Origin: Oceanobacillus sp. HTM 045
GTDB lineage: Bacteria > Pseudomonadota > Alphaproteobacteria > Rhodobacterales > Rhodobacteraceae
Assembly (NCBI GenBank): GCA_009733745.1
Contig: WNWL01000005.1
Coordinates: forward strand, 372,001 to 436,000
DNA: 64,000 nucleotides
Direction: 5' to 3'
Shown: piece after piece, positions 26,208 to 35,071 of the stretch
Layout of the letters: every line of letters starts with the position of its first letter
Position numbering within the stretch: the first letter of the stretch is position 1
Made by a program: the position numbers and the translations under genes
The notes under the pieces: model-generated
The model's input: the letters and a program-made list of their open reading frames with translations, nothing else
Told to the model about the DNA's origin: nothing
Databases searched by the model: none

Positions 26208-27113
26208 TCAGATCTTGCGCGTGCGGGACTTGCCGAACAGGCCCTCGGGCCGGATCAGCAGGACGAGCAGCATGATGAGATAGGGGATCAGGACCTCCAG
26301 CTCCGGCCAGAGGTAGATCGCGAAGCTCCGCCCGAGCCCGATCAGCAGCGCCGCGAGCGCCGCGCCCTCGATCTGGCCGAGCCCGGCGGTTGCGACGACG
26401 GCGAAGGAGAGCACGATCATGTCCGCGCCCATGCCGGGCTGAACCGACGTCGTGGCGGAAGCCAGCGCGCCGCCGAAGGCTGCGAGCGATGCGCCGACGA
26501 TAAAGGTGACGAGGTAGACCCGCTCTGCGTTGATGCCGATGGACGTGGCCGCCTCGCGATCTTCCGTCACCGCGAGGATGAGCTTGCCCGACAGCGTGCG
26601 CCGCAGGAACAGGCGGAGCCCGATCAGCACCGATACGGCGACGGCGGGCAGGAGGATGAGCTGGTAGGCCGTGTAGGTGATGCCGAAGACCTCGACATTG
26701 CCCAGCGCCATCAGTGCCGAAGCCTCGAAGAAGGGTTGCGCGCCCCAGATGAGGCGCTGCACGTCCTCCAGGATCATGAAAACCGCGAAGGTCACGAGGA
26801 TCTGGAGCACTTCCTCCATCTCGTAGATGCGGCTGAGGAGCAGCTTCTCGATCGGCCCGCCAACGATCACGCCGACGAGGACGGCGGCGACGAGCATCAG
26901 CGGGAAGGCCAGCCAGGGAGAGTATCCGGCGGCGAAGATCGCCGCACCGACCGAGGCGGTCGCGTAGGCGCCCATCGCGTAGAACGAGCCATGCGCCACG
27001 TTGAGGACGCGCAGGACGCCGAAGATCAGCGTCAGGCCGACCGCGACGAGGAACACGAGCGCCGCGTAGGCGATGCCGTCGAAGATCGCGAGCGCGAAGA
27101 GCTGCGGGTTCAT
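26208..27113 (-). CDS. Branched-chain-type ABC transporter permease (LivH-like)
   Basis: The 301-residue membrane protein shows the LivH features GIAYAALVFLVAVGLTLIFG, NVAHGSFYAMGAY near the N-terminus and the coupling-helix segment VTEDREAATSIGIN. It has about eight transmembrane segments. It is separated from the binding-protein gene upstream by a strong hairpin (27188-27217). Confidence 0.9.
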   Translation of the reverse strand: MNPQLFALAIFDGIAYAALVFLVAVGLTLIFGVLRVLNVAHGSFYAMGAYATASVGAAIFAAGYSPWLAFPLMLVAAVLVGVIVGGPIEKLLLSRIYEMEEVLQILVTFAVFMILEDVQRLIWGAQPFFEASALMALGNVEVFGITYTAYQLILLPAVAVSVLIGLRLFLRRTLSGKLILAVTEDREAATSIGINAERVYLVTFIVGASLAAFGGALASATTSVQPGMGADMIVLSFAVVATAGLGQIEGAALAALLIGLGRSFAIYLWPELEVLIPYLIMLLVLLIRPEGLFGKSRTRKI

Positions 27114-27187
27114 GAGACTCTCCAGTGGTATGGACCGGCCGGCGCCGGCAGGTCACCGCGTGCGGAAGAGATCGCACCGATGGCGTT

Positions 27188-27217
27188 TGGCGAGCCGGGA
27201 CAAGGCCCGGCTCGCCA
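27188..27217 (-). terminator. Strong intercistronic hairpin after the binding-protein gene
   Basis: A perfect 12-bp inverted repeat TGGCGAGCCGGG / CCCGGCTCGCCA with a 6-base loop starts 12 bases after the livJ-like stop. Without a T-run it is better read as an mRNA-stabilising or partial-termination element that favours binding-protein expression. Confidence 0.6.
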
Positions 27218-27229
27218 GCCTGAGGTCGC

Positions 27230-28528
27230 TCAGTGCGAGAAGACGTCGGCCGGAACGCTCTCGACGAACTCGGGCGTCAGCGTCTTCAGCCAGTCGGCCG
27301 AGGTCTGCCCGAGCGGCGTGGTGATCGCGTCGCCGTCGAAGATCATCATGTTGTCGAGCACGGCAAAGTCGTACTCGTCCACCACGATGGTCGTGCCGAG
27401 AAGCTGGTCCTCGATCCCCTGGCCGTCGGCACGGATCGTGACGGAGCGTCCGAGACCGGCGAAGGTCAGCCCTTCCATCGCGTCGACCACCATCTCGCGC
27501 TCCGGCCACTCGCCGCCATTGGCCTCGATCGCCTTCTCGTAGGCGGCCTTGAGCGCCGCGATCGCCTGGCTGATGTGGAAGACCGGGTAGATCGGGTAGG
27601 CGCCGGTCTCCTCGTTGAACGCCTCGACGAAGGCGGTATAGGCCGCGTCGTCACGCTTCTCGGGGTGCAGGAAGTAGTGGTCGCCGCGCCCGCCGACGAT
27701 GTGGCCCGCGCCGAGCGAGGAGCCGAGCCGCTGCAGCGAGCTTTCGGCCAGCGGCAGCACGAAGACCGATGTGTTGGTCAGGCCGCGCTGCGCTGCCTGC
27801 TTCACGAAGGTATCCAGGTCGCCGCCCCAGGAGGTCGAGAGGATGACGTCCGGCCGTAGGGCCTGAAGGCGCGAGATCTCGGTCGAGAAGTCCGGCGCGC
27901 CGAACTTCGGGAAGAACTCGGCCACCACCTCGACATCCGGCTTCATGGCCTTGAGGGCGGTCAGGAAAATGTCCCAGCTGTCGCGGCCCCAGGCGTAGTC
28001 CTGGTTGACCACCGCGATGGTCTTGAAGTCGGGCTGGGTCTTCAGCAGGTAGAGCACCGTCGCCAGCATCTCGGGCGTGGCGTTCGCCTGGGTGCGGTAG
28101 ACGTAGCGGTACTCGCTCTCCTCGAGGATCCGCTGTGTGCCGCAGTCCCACATGAAGTTCAGGATCTTCAGGTCTTCGGCGAGAGGCGCGATCTTGTTGC
28201 AGTTGCCCGACGAGATCGAGGCGAACATCGCATCGACGCCCACGTCCTGGACCAGCCGGCGGTACTCGGCCAGCAGCGCCTCGCCGCCGGCGCCCTCGTC
28301 GACGAAATAGGTCGTCACCGGAACGCCGCCGATGCCACCATTGGCGTTCAGGTCGGCGATGATCATGTCGGCCGCCGCCTTCGCGGGCTCACCGAACACC
28401 GACGCGGGCCCCGAAAGGAATGCGGTGATACCTACCTTGAGCTCCGCCGGCTTGTCCGCGGCCAGCGCCGAGCCGCCGAGCGCCAGCGCCGCTGTGAGCG
28501 CCGACGCGAGAATGCGCTTCCCGTTCAT
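27230..28528 (-). CDS. Branched-chain-type ABC transporter substrate-binding protein (LivJ-like)
   Basis: The 432-residue periplasmic protein has a signal peptide (KRILASALTAALALGGSALA, cut before ADKPAEL) and the type I fold start KVGITAFLSGPASVFGEPAK, with NANGGIGG and SISSGNCNKIAPLAE. It sits at the head of the importer operon with a 274-bp upstream region. The ligand is unknown; neighbours suggest an organic acid, alcohol or sulfonate rather than leucine. Confidence 0.88.
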   Translation of the reverse strand: MNGKRILASALTAALALGGSALAADKPAELKVGITAFLSGPASVFGEPAKAAADMIIADLNANGGIGGVPVTTYFVDEGAGGEALLAEYRRLVQDVGVDAMFASISSGNCNKIAPLAEDLKILNFMWDCGTQRILEESEYRYVYRTQANATPEMLATVLYLLKTQPDFKTIAVVNQDYAWGRDSWDIFLTALKAMKPDVEVVAEFFPKFGAPDFSTEISRLQALRPDVILSTSWGGDLDTFVKQAAQRGLTNTSVFVLPLAESSLQRLGSSLGAGHIVGGRGDHYFLHPEKRDDAAYTAFVEAFNEETGAYPIYPVFHISQAIAALKAAYEKAIEANGGEWPEREMVVDAMEGLTFAGLGRSVTIRADGQGIEDQLLGTTIVVDEYDFAVLDNMMIFDGDAITTPLGQTSADWLKTLTPEFVESVPADVFSH

Positions 28529-28620
28529 GTCTTCCTCCCGGTTGATATTTCATGGTTGCCGAGAACTTCGGCCCCACCGGCCCTGCTATATCCATCCCGC
28601 CCCCGAGAGAAAAAGGGAAT

Positions 28621-28765
28621 GTCGATTGCTGCCAGAGGAAATCGCTATAGCGGGTGGCGGCGTCGGAGATCCCTGCACGCCGAGACCTCCCGGAAGGGGC
28701 GTTTTGGACAACTCTTGCGGGGCAGATTCCCGGGATTGCGCGCGAGTTGCTATAGCGGATCGCGC
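28621..28765. promoter_or_regulatory. Regulatory region of the importer operon with elements shared with citF region
   Basis: GCTATAGCGG occurs at 28644-28653 and again at 28749-28758, and CGCTATAGCG (28643-28652) is a perfect palindrome. GCCAGAGGAA (28631-28640) is identical to 18640-18649, and GCGGATCGC (28755-28763) is the reverse complement of 18624-18632. A GCTATATCC word is at 28584. The stretch lies between the second SDR gene and livJ. Confidence 0.6.
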
Positions 28766-28802
28766 TACCCGTGTGGGATATCACCCCCGGATACCGGCGC
28801 TT

Positions 28803-29570
28803 CTATTTCGCGGTGAATCCCCCGTCGACATGCAGGATCTGCCCCGTAACGTAGCGGCTGGCTTCGGAGCAGAGGAATAGGGCCGGACCCACGATGTCGC
28901 CCATCTCGCCGTTCCGTCCGATGCAGGTCTGTGCGGCGTTTCGCGCGGTCATTTCCGTATCCTCGAAGACTGGCCCAGTCAGTTCGGTAGGGAAGAAGCC
29001 CGGGGCGAGGGCGTTCACGTTGATGCCGTCCCGCGACCACGCCTCGGCCATCGCACGGGTGAGCTGCGCGATGCCGCCCTTCGACGCTCCATACGCAAGC
29101 CCGCCGGGAAAGGCGCGCGCGCTCTGAAGCGAGGCGAAGGTGACGATCCGCCCCCATCCGGCCCGCCGCATCTCCGGCACGAGCGCCTGCGCGAGGAAGA
29201 AGGGCGCCGCGAGGTTGAGGTCGATCGTCGTGCGCCAGCCATCGAGCGTCACCGCGTCCGCGGCCTGCCGCGTGTTGATGCCGGCGGCAGCGACAAGGAT
29301 GTCGGGCGGGCCGAAGGGCTCCGACACGCGCGCTGCGAGGCCCTTCATGCCGGACGGGTCCGCCACATCGGCGGCGATCACGGCGGTCTCGCCCGCCGTC
29401 TCCTCGCTCCACGCCTCGAGGCGCTCCGCGCGGCGGGCGACACCGACCACGCGTGCACCCGCCTCCGCAAGCGCACTTGCGATCACCCGCCCCAGACCCG
29501 AACTCGCGCCGGTTACGCAGGCAGCGCGGCCGGCGACGGAGAACAGTGTACTTGGCACGAGGGCGGTCAT
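28803..29570 (-). CDS. Short-chain dehydrogenase/reductase (SDR)
   Basis: The 255-residue SDR has TGASSGLG, the Tyr-Lys pair in YGASKGG, APGFFPTEL and the ending YVTGQILHVDGG. An Arg pair after strand 2 (VARRAERL) suggests NADP preference, unlike the SDR at 23 kb. Its start is 4 bp after the HisD-like stop, so the two form a two-gene operon; a hydroxyl next to the one oxidised by the partner is a likely target. Confidence 0.85.
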   Translation of the reverse strand: MTALVPSTLFSVAGRAACVTGASSGLGRVIASALAEAGARVVGVARRAERLEAWSEETAGETAVIAADVADPSGMKGLAARVSEPFGPPDILVAAAGINTRQAADAVTLDGWRTTIDLNLAAPFFLAQALVPEMRRAGWGRIVTFASLQSARAFPGGLAYGASKGGIAQLTRAMAEAWSRDGINVNALAPGFFPTELTGPVFEDTEMTARNAAQTCIGRNGEMGDIVGPALFLCSEASRYVTGQILHVDGGFTAK

Positions 29571-29574
29571 CGCG

Positions 29575-30882
29575 TCAGCCCGATATCGAAAGGTCGAATT
29601 CCTGGCCCGGAAAGAACCTTTCGAGCCGTATGTCGGCGGTCCGCGCGTGTCCTTCCATCCCTTCGAGCCGCGAGATCCGCGCCGTGGCCTCGGCGACCGG
29701 CCCCGCGGCCTCGCGGGTGGCGCGCTGCCAGGTGACGAGCTTCATGTACTTGTGAACCGATAGTCCGCCCGTGTAGCGCGCGGCCCCTGAGGTCGGCAGC
29801 ACGTGGTTCGGACCTGCGGCCTTGTCACCGAAGGCCACGGTCGTCTCCTCGCCGAGGAAGAGCGAGCCGTAGCACCGCAGCCGGCCGAGAAACCAGTCGA
29901 GGTCGGCCGCCTGCACGTGCAGGTGCTCCGGTGCGTAGTCGTCGGCGACCTGCGCCAGTTCCTCGCGATCCGAGACCACCATGACCTCCGCCATGTCGCG
30001 CCAGGCGGCCGCCGCGTTCTCGGCGTTGAGCTCGGGCAGGGAGGGAATGATCTCCGGCACGCGCGCAAGCACGCGCTCCGCGAGCGGGCGGTGCGTCGTC
30101 GCGAGCCAGACGGGCGAGTTGTAGCCGTGCTCCGCCTGCCCGACGAGGTCCCAGGCGACGATCTCGGGGTCCGCCGTTTCGTCTGCGAGGATCAGGCTGT
30201 CGGTCGGGCCCGCGAACATGTCGATGCCGACACGACCGAACAGGATGCGCTTGGCCTCGGCCACGAACTGGTTGCCGGGGCCGACGAGAATGTCGGCCTT
30301 CGGAAGACCGAAGAGCCCGAAGGCCATCGCCGCGAGACCCTGCACGCCACCGAGCGCGAGGATCGTGTCGGCGCCGCAAAGATCGGCGGTATAGACAAGC
30401 GCCGGCGCGATACCCACGTCCGGGCGCGGAGGAGAACACGCGGCGATGTGGCCGCACCCGGCCACCTTCGCCGTGGTGACCGTCATCAGCGCCGAGGCGA
30501 TATGGCTGTAGCGTCCGCCCGGCGCGTAGCAGCCCGCCGCCTGGCAGGGGATCGCCTTCTGCCCCGCGACGAGCCCCGGCGCGAGTTCGACCTCCATGTC
30601 CCGGATCGTCGCCTTCTGGGCTTCGGCGAAACGGCGGATGTTGTCCCACGCGTAGCGGATGTCGTCCTTCAGCTTCCGGGGCACCGCTTCCGCCGCGGCG
30701 TCGATCTCGTCACGGGTGAGGACCACGTTGCCGTCATACCTGTCGAACTTCGCGGCATATTTCAGCGCCGCGGCGTCGCCCCCGGCCTCGATCTCGTCGA
30801 GGATGCCCTGGACCGCGGCGCGCACGTCGCCAGCGTCGTCAGTGGACGTCCTGGTTGCTTTCTTCAGGTATTCGACGGGCAT
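29575..30882 (-). CDS. hpsN: HisD-family dehydrogenase, probable sulfopropanediol 3-dehydrogenase (HpsN-like)
   Basis: The 435-residue protein keeps the HisD zinc and catalytic residues: Gln and His in GQAEHGYNSP, Glu-His in APEHLHV, Asp in GDKAAGPNHVLPT and a C-terminal His in GMEGHARTA. It differs from biosynthetic HisD in the clade features CQAAGCYAPGGRYSHIASAL and YGSLFLGEETTVAFGD. These match the branch I know as HpsN, which oxidises (R)-2,3-dihydroxypropane-1-sulfonate to sulfolactate. No other his gene is nearby. Coupling to an SDR supports a diol substrate. No sulfolactate lyase gene is in the window, so the identification is provisional. Confidence 0.65.
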   Translation of the reverse strand: MPVEYLKKATRTSTDDAGDVRAAVQGILDEIEAGGDAAALKYAAKFDRYDGNVVLTRDEIDAAAEAVPRKLKDDIRYAWDNIRRFAEAQKATIRDMEVELAPGLVAGQKAIPCQAAGCYAPGGRYSHIASALMTVTTAKVAGCGHIAACSPPRPDVGIAPALVYTADLCGADTILALGGVQGLAAMAFGLFGLPKADILVGPGNQFVAEAKRILFGRVGIDMFAGPTDSLILADETADPEIVAWDLVGQAEHGYNSPVWLATTHRPLAERVLARVPEIIPSLPELNAENAAAAWRDMAEVMVVSDREELAQVADDYAPEHLHVQAADLDWFLGRLRCYGSLFLGEETTVAFGDKAAGPNHVLPTSGAARYTGGLSVHKYMKLVTWQRATREAAGPVAEATARISRLEGMEGHARTADIRLERFFPGQEFDLSISG

Positions 30883-31033
30883 GTCTGACCTCAGTTGGGT
30901 ATGTCGGGTACTCGCGCGGACAATCTCGCAGCCACGGGGCGATCCGAAGTGACGGAGTGGAAGGTTCGCGGGTGATCCCTGCTGGACGCGACGGGAATCC
31001 GCAAGCCGTGTCGTGGCATCTCCGGGGCCGTGG

Positions 31034-32608
31034 CTACTTCTGATCCTTCCGCTTGAATGCGCCCTGGACGATTCGATCCATCACCATCGCCACGAACAGG
31101 ATTGCGAGCCCGCCGAGCAGGCCCTGGCCCTTGGCGACGTATTGCAGCGCCTCGAGGATCACCTTGCCGAGACCCTGGCCGCCGATCAGCGAGATGATCA
31201 CCACCATCGAGAGGCACATCAGGATCGTCTGGTTGACGCCTGCCATGATGGAGGGAAGCGCCAGCGGGATCTCCACGTCCCGCAGCACCTGCCATCGCGA
31301 CGCGCCGAACGCGGTCGCCGCTTCCTTGATCGGCTCTGGCACCCCGCGCATTCCGAGCGCGGTCAGCCGTACGACGGGCGGCATCCCGAAGAAGATGGTC
31401 GCGAACACGCCCGGCGGGTTGCCGGTGCCGAGCAGCGCGATGATCGGGATCAGGTACACGAATGCCGGCAATGTCTGCATCAGGTCGAGGATCGGCTCCG
31501 CGATGCGGTAGGCTCCGGGCTTCTTGCCGAACCAGATGCCGAGCGGTATCCCCACGATCACGCAGAAGAGCGCCGCGGCGCCCACCAGCGCCACCGTGTC
31601 CATCGACTCTTCCCAGTATCCGTAGAGCGCGACATAGGTCAGCACCGCCGCCGTGAAGATCGCGACCCGCGGGCCCGCGAGCCGCCACGCGGAGACGAGG
31701 ATCACTGCCATCACGACCGGCCAGGGCGTGCCGTTCAGCGCCACGATCAGCGCATCGAGCACCGTCCGGATGCCCCAGGTGATGGAATCGAAGAAGGCAT
31801 CGTAGTTCCGCGCCAGCGCGTTGAACTGTTCGTCGAACCACTTCGCCGTGAGGGTATAGAGGCTTTCGTTCTCCGCCGAGATGAACTGCCCGACGATCTG
31901 TTTCTCCGGGAACGCGGTGATCAGTTCCCACGGCGCGCTGACCGTGAAGCGATAGATCGTCAGCGGCGCGATCACCGCCACGAGGATGGCGCCGAGCACC
32001 AGGTTGCGCGTGCTGAACCCGGATTCGACGGACCGGTCGATCCGCCAGCGCGAGTACTGCTTCTCGTAGGTCACGTTGGCCCAGAGCCCCTGCACAAGCT
32101 TGAAGACCGCGAGCAGCACCAGCCCGGTGACGAGGATGCTCATTGCCTGCGCGCTGGCCACGTCAGCGGCCTCCTGCGCCTTGGCGATCGCGCGCTCCAT
32201 GTTGCCGGCGACGGCCTCGTAGCGCGAGGGGTCGGCCCCTTCGGCAACGGCCGCCGCCGCCTTCTCTCGCATCTCCGCGGCGCGGGCGGTGAAGCGTTCG
32301 ATCTTGGCCATCTCGTCTGCCCCGAGGTCGCCCCAGAGCCCGCGCCCGATCTGGACCCAGGCGATCATCTCGAGCAGCAGGAAGGTCCAGAAGAACCCCC
32401 AGACCGCCCTTGCGCCGGCCCAGAGCGGGCCGCAGAGCGCGGCCATAACGTTGAAGGTGTTCGGCAGCCAGCCGGTCCGGTTGTGAATCTTGTGGAACAC
32501 CTCGATGTAGTAGTCGCTGTTCCGCTCCGCGAACTCGGCGATGGAGGCGTCGAGGGCGTCCTTGTCAATCTCGATGTCGGACGCGGCTGTGACCTGGATG
32601 TCGCTCAT
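31034..32608 (-). CDS. ProW/TmoV-like ABC permease with long N-terminal extension
   Basis: The 524-residue protein has a standard permease domain in its last 230 residues (GIPLGIWFGKKPGAYR, LPAFVYLIPIIALLG and the EAA loop KEAATAFGASRWQVLRDVEIPLALPSI). The first 290 residues are unusual: an N-terminal acidic stretch, two membrane segments around LCGPLWAGARAVWGFFWTFL that recall DUF2628 proteins, a charged helical segment (residues 95-145), and further membrane helices. The start overlaps the ATPase stop by ATGA. With the neighbours it resembles TmoXWV of trimethylamine N-oxide uptake or ProXVW of glycine betaine uptake. Confidence 0.85.
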   Translation of the reverse strand: MSDIQVTAASDIEIDKDALDASIAEFAERNSDYYIEVFHKIHNRTGWLPNTFNVMAALCGPLWAGARAVWGFFWTFLLLEMIAWVQIGRGLWGDLGADEMAKIERFTARAAEMREKAAAAVAEGADPSRYEAVAGNMERAIAKAQEAADVASAQAMSILVTGLVLLAVFKLVQGLWANVTYEKQYSRWRIDRSVESGFSTRNLVLGAILVAVIAPLTIYRFTVSAPWELITAFPEKQIVGQFISAENESLYTLTAKWFDEQFNALARNYDAFFDSITWGIRTVLDALIVALNGTPWPVVMAVILVSAWRLAGPRVAIFTAAVLTYVALYGYWEESMDTVALVGAAALFCVIVGIPLGIWFGKKPGAYRIAEPILDLMQTLPAFVYLIPIIALLGTGNPPGVFATIFFGMPPVVRLTALGMRGVPEPIKEAATAFGASRWQVLRDVEIPLALPSIMAGVNQTILMCLSMVVIISLIGGQGLGKVILEALQYVAKGQGLLGGLAILFVAMVMDRIVQGAFKRKDQK

Positions 32609-33657
32609 GCCTTACCTCCCTGGATGCCGCGGAGAAGCACGGGCTTGGTCACGATCCCGACCTCGATGTCGCCGTCGGTGATCACGATCGGCTGGTCGGT
32701 GCCGACCGAAAGGTCGATCAGGTGGTCGAGGTCGGCGCCCTCCGGCGCGCGCGGCGCGCCATCGAGGGATTTTGCATAGCTCTCCACCGGCTCCATGATC
32801 GAATGGGCCTTGACCAGCTTGAGCTTGGAGATGCCCTGCACGAACTCGCGCACATACTCGTCGGCGGGGTTGGTGACGATCTCCTCGGGGGTGCCGATCT
32901 GCACGATGCGGCCGTCCTTCATGATGGCGATCCGGTGTCCGATGTGGATCGCCTCGTCGAGATCGTGGGTGATGAACAGCGTGGTCTTGTTGAGTTGTGC
33001 CACCAGCGCCTTGAACTGGTGCTGAAGCTGCAGCCGGATCAGCGGGTCGAGGGCGGAGAACGGCTCGTCCATCAGCAGGATCTCGGGGTCGGAGGCGAGC
33101 GCGCGCGCGATCCCCACCCGCTGCTGCATGCCGCCAGAAAGCTCCTTCGGCAGCCGGTCCTCGTATCCGGCGAGATCGACCAGTTCCAGCGTGTGCTCGC
33201 TCACCGCCCAGCGCCGCGACTTGGGCTCGCCCCGGATTTCCAGCGGGTAGGCGACGTTGTCGCGCACCGACCGGTGCGGCATCAGCGCCATGTGCTGGAA
33301 CACCATGCCGATCTGCTTGGCGCGGACCGCGCGAAGCTGCCTCTCGGACATCTTGGAGACATCGTTGCCGAGGATCTCGATCCGCCCGGTGGTGGGCTCG
33401 ATCAGGCGGTTGACATGGCGCACCAGCGTCGACTTGCCCGAGCCCGACAGGCCCATGATGCAGAAGATCTCGCCACGCCCGACCTCGAAGCTGGCATCGG
33501 CGACGCCGACCACGCAGCCGAATTCCTCGAGAACCTCCGGCTTGGTCAGGTCCCGGTCGCGGATGGCGGCCATCGCGTCCTTCGCCCGGTCTCCGAAGAT
33601 CTTCCAGACGTTCTCGACGCGGACGACCGCGCTCTCTGCTGGCTGGTCCATGGTCAC
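32605..33657 (-). CDS. ProV/TmoW-like ABC transporter ATP-binding protein
   Basis: The 350-residue ATPase has the ProV-type N-terminus with an insertion before Walker A (IFGDRAKDAMAAI ... VGVADASFEV), Walker A GLSGSGKST, LSGGMQQRVGIARAL, Walker B EILLMDEPFSALDPLIR and the switch ITHDLDEAIHIG. The last 80 residues contain a shortened CBS-like region (QPIVITDGDIEVGIVTKPVLL) that could sense ionic strength or nucleotide. Confidence 0.9.
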   Translation of the reverse strand: MTMDQPAESAVVRVENVWKIFGDRAKDAMAAIRDRDLTKPEVLEEFGCVVGVADASFEVGRGEIFCIMGLSGSGKSTLVRHVNRLIEPTTGRIEILGNDVSKMSERQLRAVRAKQIGMVFQHMALMPHRSVRDNVAYPLEIRGEPKSRRWAVSEHTLELVDLAGYEDRLPKELSGGMQQRVGIARALASDPEILLMDEPFSALDPLIRLQLQHQFKALVAQLNKTTLFITHDLDEAIHIGHRIAIMKDGRIVQIGTPEEIVTNPADEYVREFVQGISKLKLVKAHSIMEPVESYAKSLDGAPRAPEGADLDHLIDLSVGTDQPIVITDGDIEVGIVTKPVLLRGIQGGKA

Positions 33658-33690
33658 CTCGTCACCCGCCCCGCGCGAGGATGGAGAGGC

Positions 33691-33717
33691 GGCCGCCGCG
33701 CGAGGCGTGCGGCGGCC
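33691..33717 (-). terminator. Intercistronic hairpin after the ProX-like gene
   Basis: A perfect 9-bp stem GGCCGCCGC / GCGGCGGCC with a 9-base loop lies 17 bases after the binding-protein stop and before the ATPase gene. It has no T-run and is likely a stability or attenuation element. Confidence 0.5.
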
Positions 33718-33734
33718 GACAGGTCAGGCCGGGC

Positions 33735-34679
33735 TTACTGCAGCCATCCGAGAACGGTCTCCTCGTTCTCCGCGACCCATGCCCGGGCGAACTCCTCCGG
33801 GTCCTGCTTCTCGACGACCAGCGCGTAGGTCATCGCCGACACGGTGTCGGTGTCGAGCTGGATCGAGGCAAGCAGCCGGGCCACCTCCGGGTGCGAGGTC
33901 TCGAGCGACTTGGCGTAGTGGATATGCAGGTAGGCGAGGTCCCACGCGACGCCCGCTTCCGACTTCTCGAGCCATGCCGGGTCGTCCGTCGGCTGGAGGA
34001 CGCTCCACTTCTCCGGGTCGTGCTCCGGCTCCTCGAGCGCGACGAGCTCGTGCAGAGCGAACATGTGGTGCGGCGTGTAGCAGAAGAAGACGTAGGGCTC
34101 ACGCTGCTCCACGGCACGGTCGAGCGCGGCGAGCGCCAGCGTCTCGTCCATCTCGACCAGTTCCAGCGTCGCGTCATAGCCGTAGGACTTGGCCCGGATC
34201 TTCTCGACATTGGTCGAGGCCCAGCCCGACGCGCCGATCCAGATCTCGCCCTTGCCGTCGCCGTTCGTGTCGAACAGCGCCGCCTTGTCCGGGTCGGTCA
34301 GGTCCTCGATCTTGGTGACGCCGAGTTCCTCGGCGACGAACTTGGGTACGCACATCCCCTGGAAGGCCGGGATGCCGTAGGTGTTCATCGTCACCGTGCC
34401 CTTCTCGTCGACATAGGTGTTGTGAAGGTTGAGCTGGTTCGGAAGCCAGACCTCGGGGTGCACATGCATCGACCCCTGGTCCATTGCCTCGAAAACCACC
34501 GGGTTGGTACCGTTCTGAAGCTCGACCTCGAGGCCGAAATTCTCCTCCACGATCACCTTTATGACGTGCGCGGTCACGTTGACGGACGGCCAGTTGGGAA
34601 CGCCGATCACGACATCGGCCGCGAAAGCCGAGGTCGACGTGAGGACGGCCGCGGAGGCCAGGACTGCAAGTTTTTTCAT
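33735..34679 (-). CDS. ProX/TmoX-like substrate-binding protein for a methylated amine
   Basis: The 314-residue protein has a signal peptide (KKLAVLASAAVLTSTSAFA) and the OpuAC fold. Aromatic residues suited to a cation-pi cage appear in IGVPNWPSV, HPEVWLPN, GASGWAST and FCYTPHHMF. A calcium-binding-type loop DTNGDGKGE is near residue 140; from memory, TmoX also carries a calcium site. The cage implies trimethylamine N-oxide, glycine betaine or a similar ligand. It leads the importer operon. Confidence 0.85.
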   Translation of the reverse strand: MKKLAVLASAAVLTSTSAFAADVVIGVPNWPSVNVTAHVIKVIVEENFGLEVELQNGTNPVVFEAMDQGSMHVHPEVWLPNQLNLHNTYVDEKGTVTMNTYGIPAFQGMCVPKFVAEELGVTKIEDLTDPDKAALFDTNGDGKGEIWIGASGWASTNVEKIRAKSYGYDATLELVEMDETLALAALDRAVEQREPYVFFCYTPHHMFALHELVALEEPEHDPEKWSVLQPTDDPAWLEKSEAGVAWDLAYLHIHYAKSLETSHPEVARLLASIQLDTDTVSAMTYALVVEKQDPEEFARAWVAENEETVLGWLQ

Positions 34680-35071
34680 GTTCGAAGTCTCCCTGTTGCA
34701 TTGGTTGGTGTCAGAAGTGAATGATCAGGGGCGCCTCCCGTGCAGCATTGATGAATCCTTCTCGCAACGAGGGTCATCCGGGGCCCGTCAGTCCGATCTC
34801 TCGTGGCCATCAAGTTCAGTAGATCGGCTATCAGGTACGCTAACTCGAAAAACTTCGACTTGGCGACCGTAGATGTTATTTTGTTTTAGCAATACCGGGC
34901 CGACACGGGTCGAGCGATGTCGAACCTGTGATTTGGTTCTGTGTACCACTGTAGACAGTTCTGCTGCCTCCCGGGTCATGAATGCGCCGGTGGCGAAGCT
35001 TGATTCTGGGTTCGGCCGGTTGAACCGGTGGCTTGCGCCCGTGAGGTTGGTCGGTGTGTCCCCGGCCCCCG
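34680..35071. promoter_or_regulatory. 392-bp intergenic region upstream of the ProX-like gene
   Basis: No gene is visible. The part from about 34800 to 34960 is much poorer in GC than its surroundings. It holds TCGAA-AAAC-TTCGA (34845-34858) and an imperfect CTGTAGACAG symmetry near 34930-34940. It must contain the importer promoter and the end of the flavin dehydrogenase transcript; I cannot place a confident -35/-10. Confidence 0.45.

Noticed and set aside
29575-30882. Reading the HisD-family gene as histidinol dehydrogenase of histidine synthesis
   Set aside because: Sequence features follow the HpsN branch and no histidine genes are adjacent.
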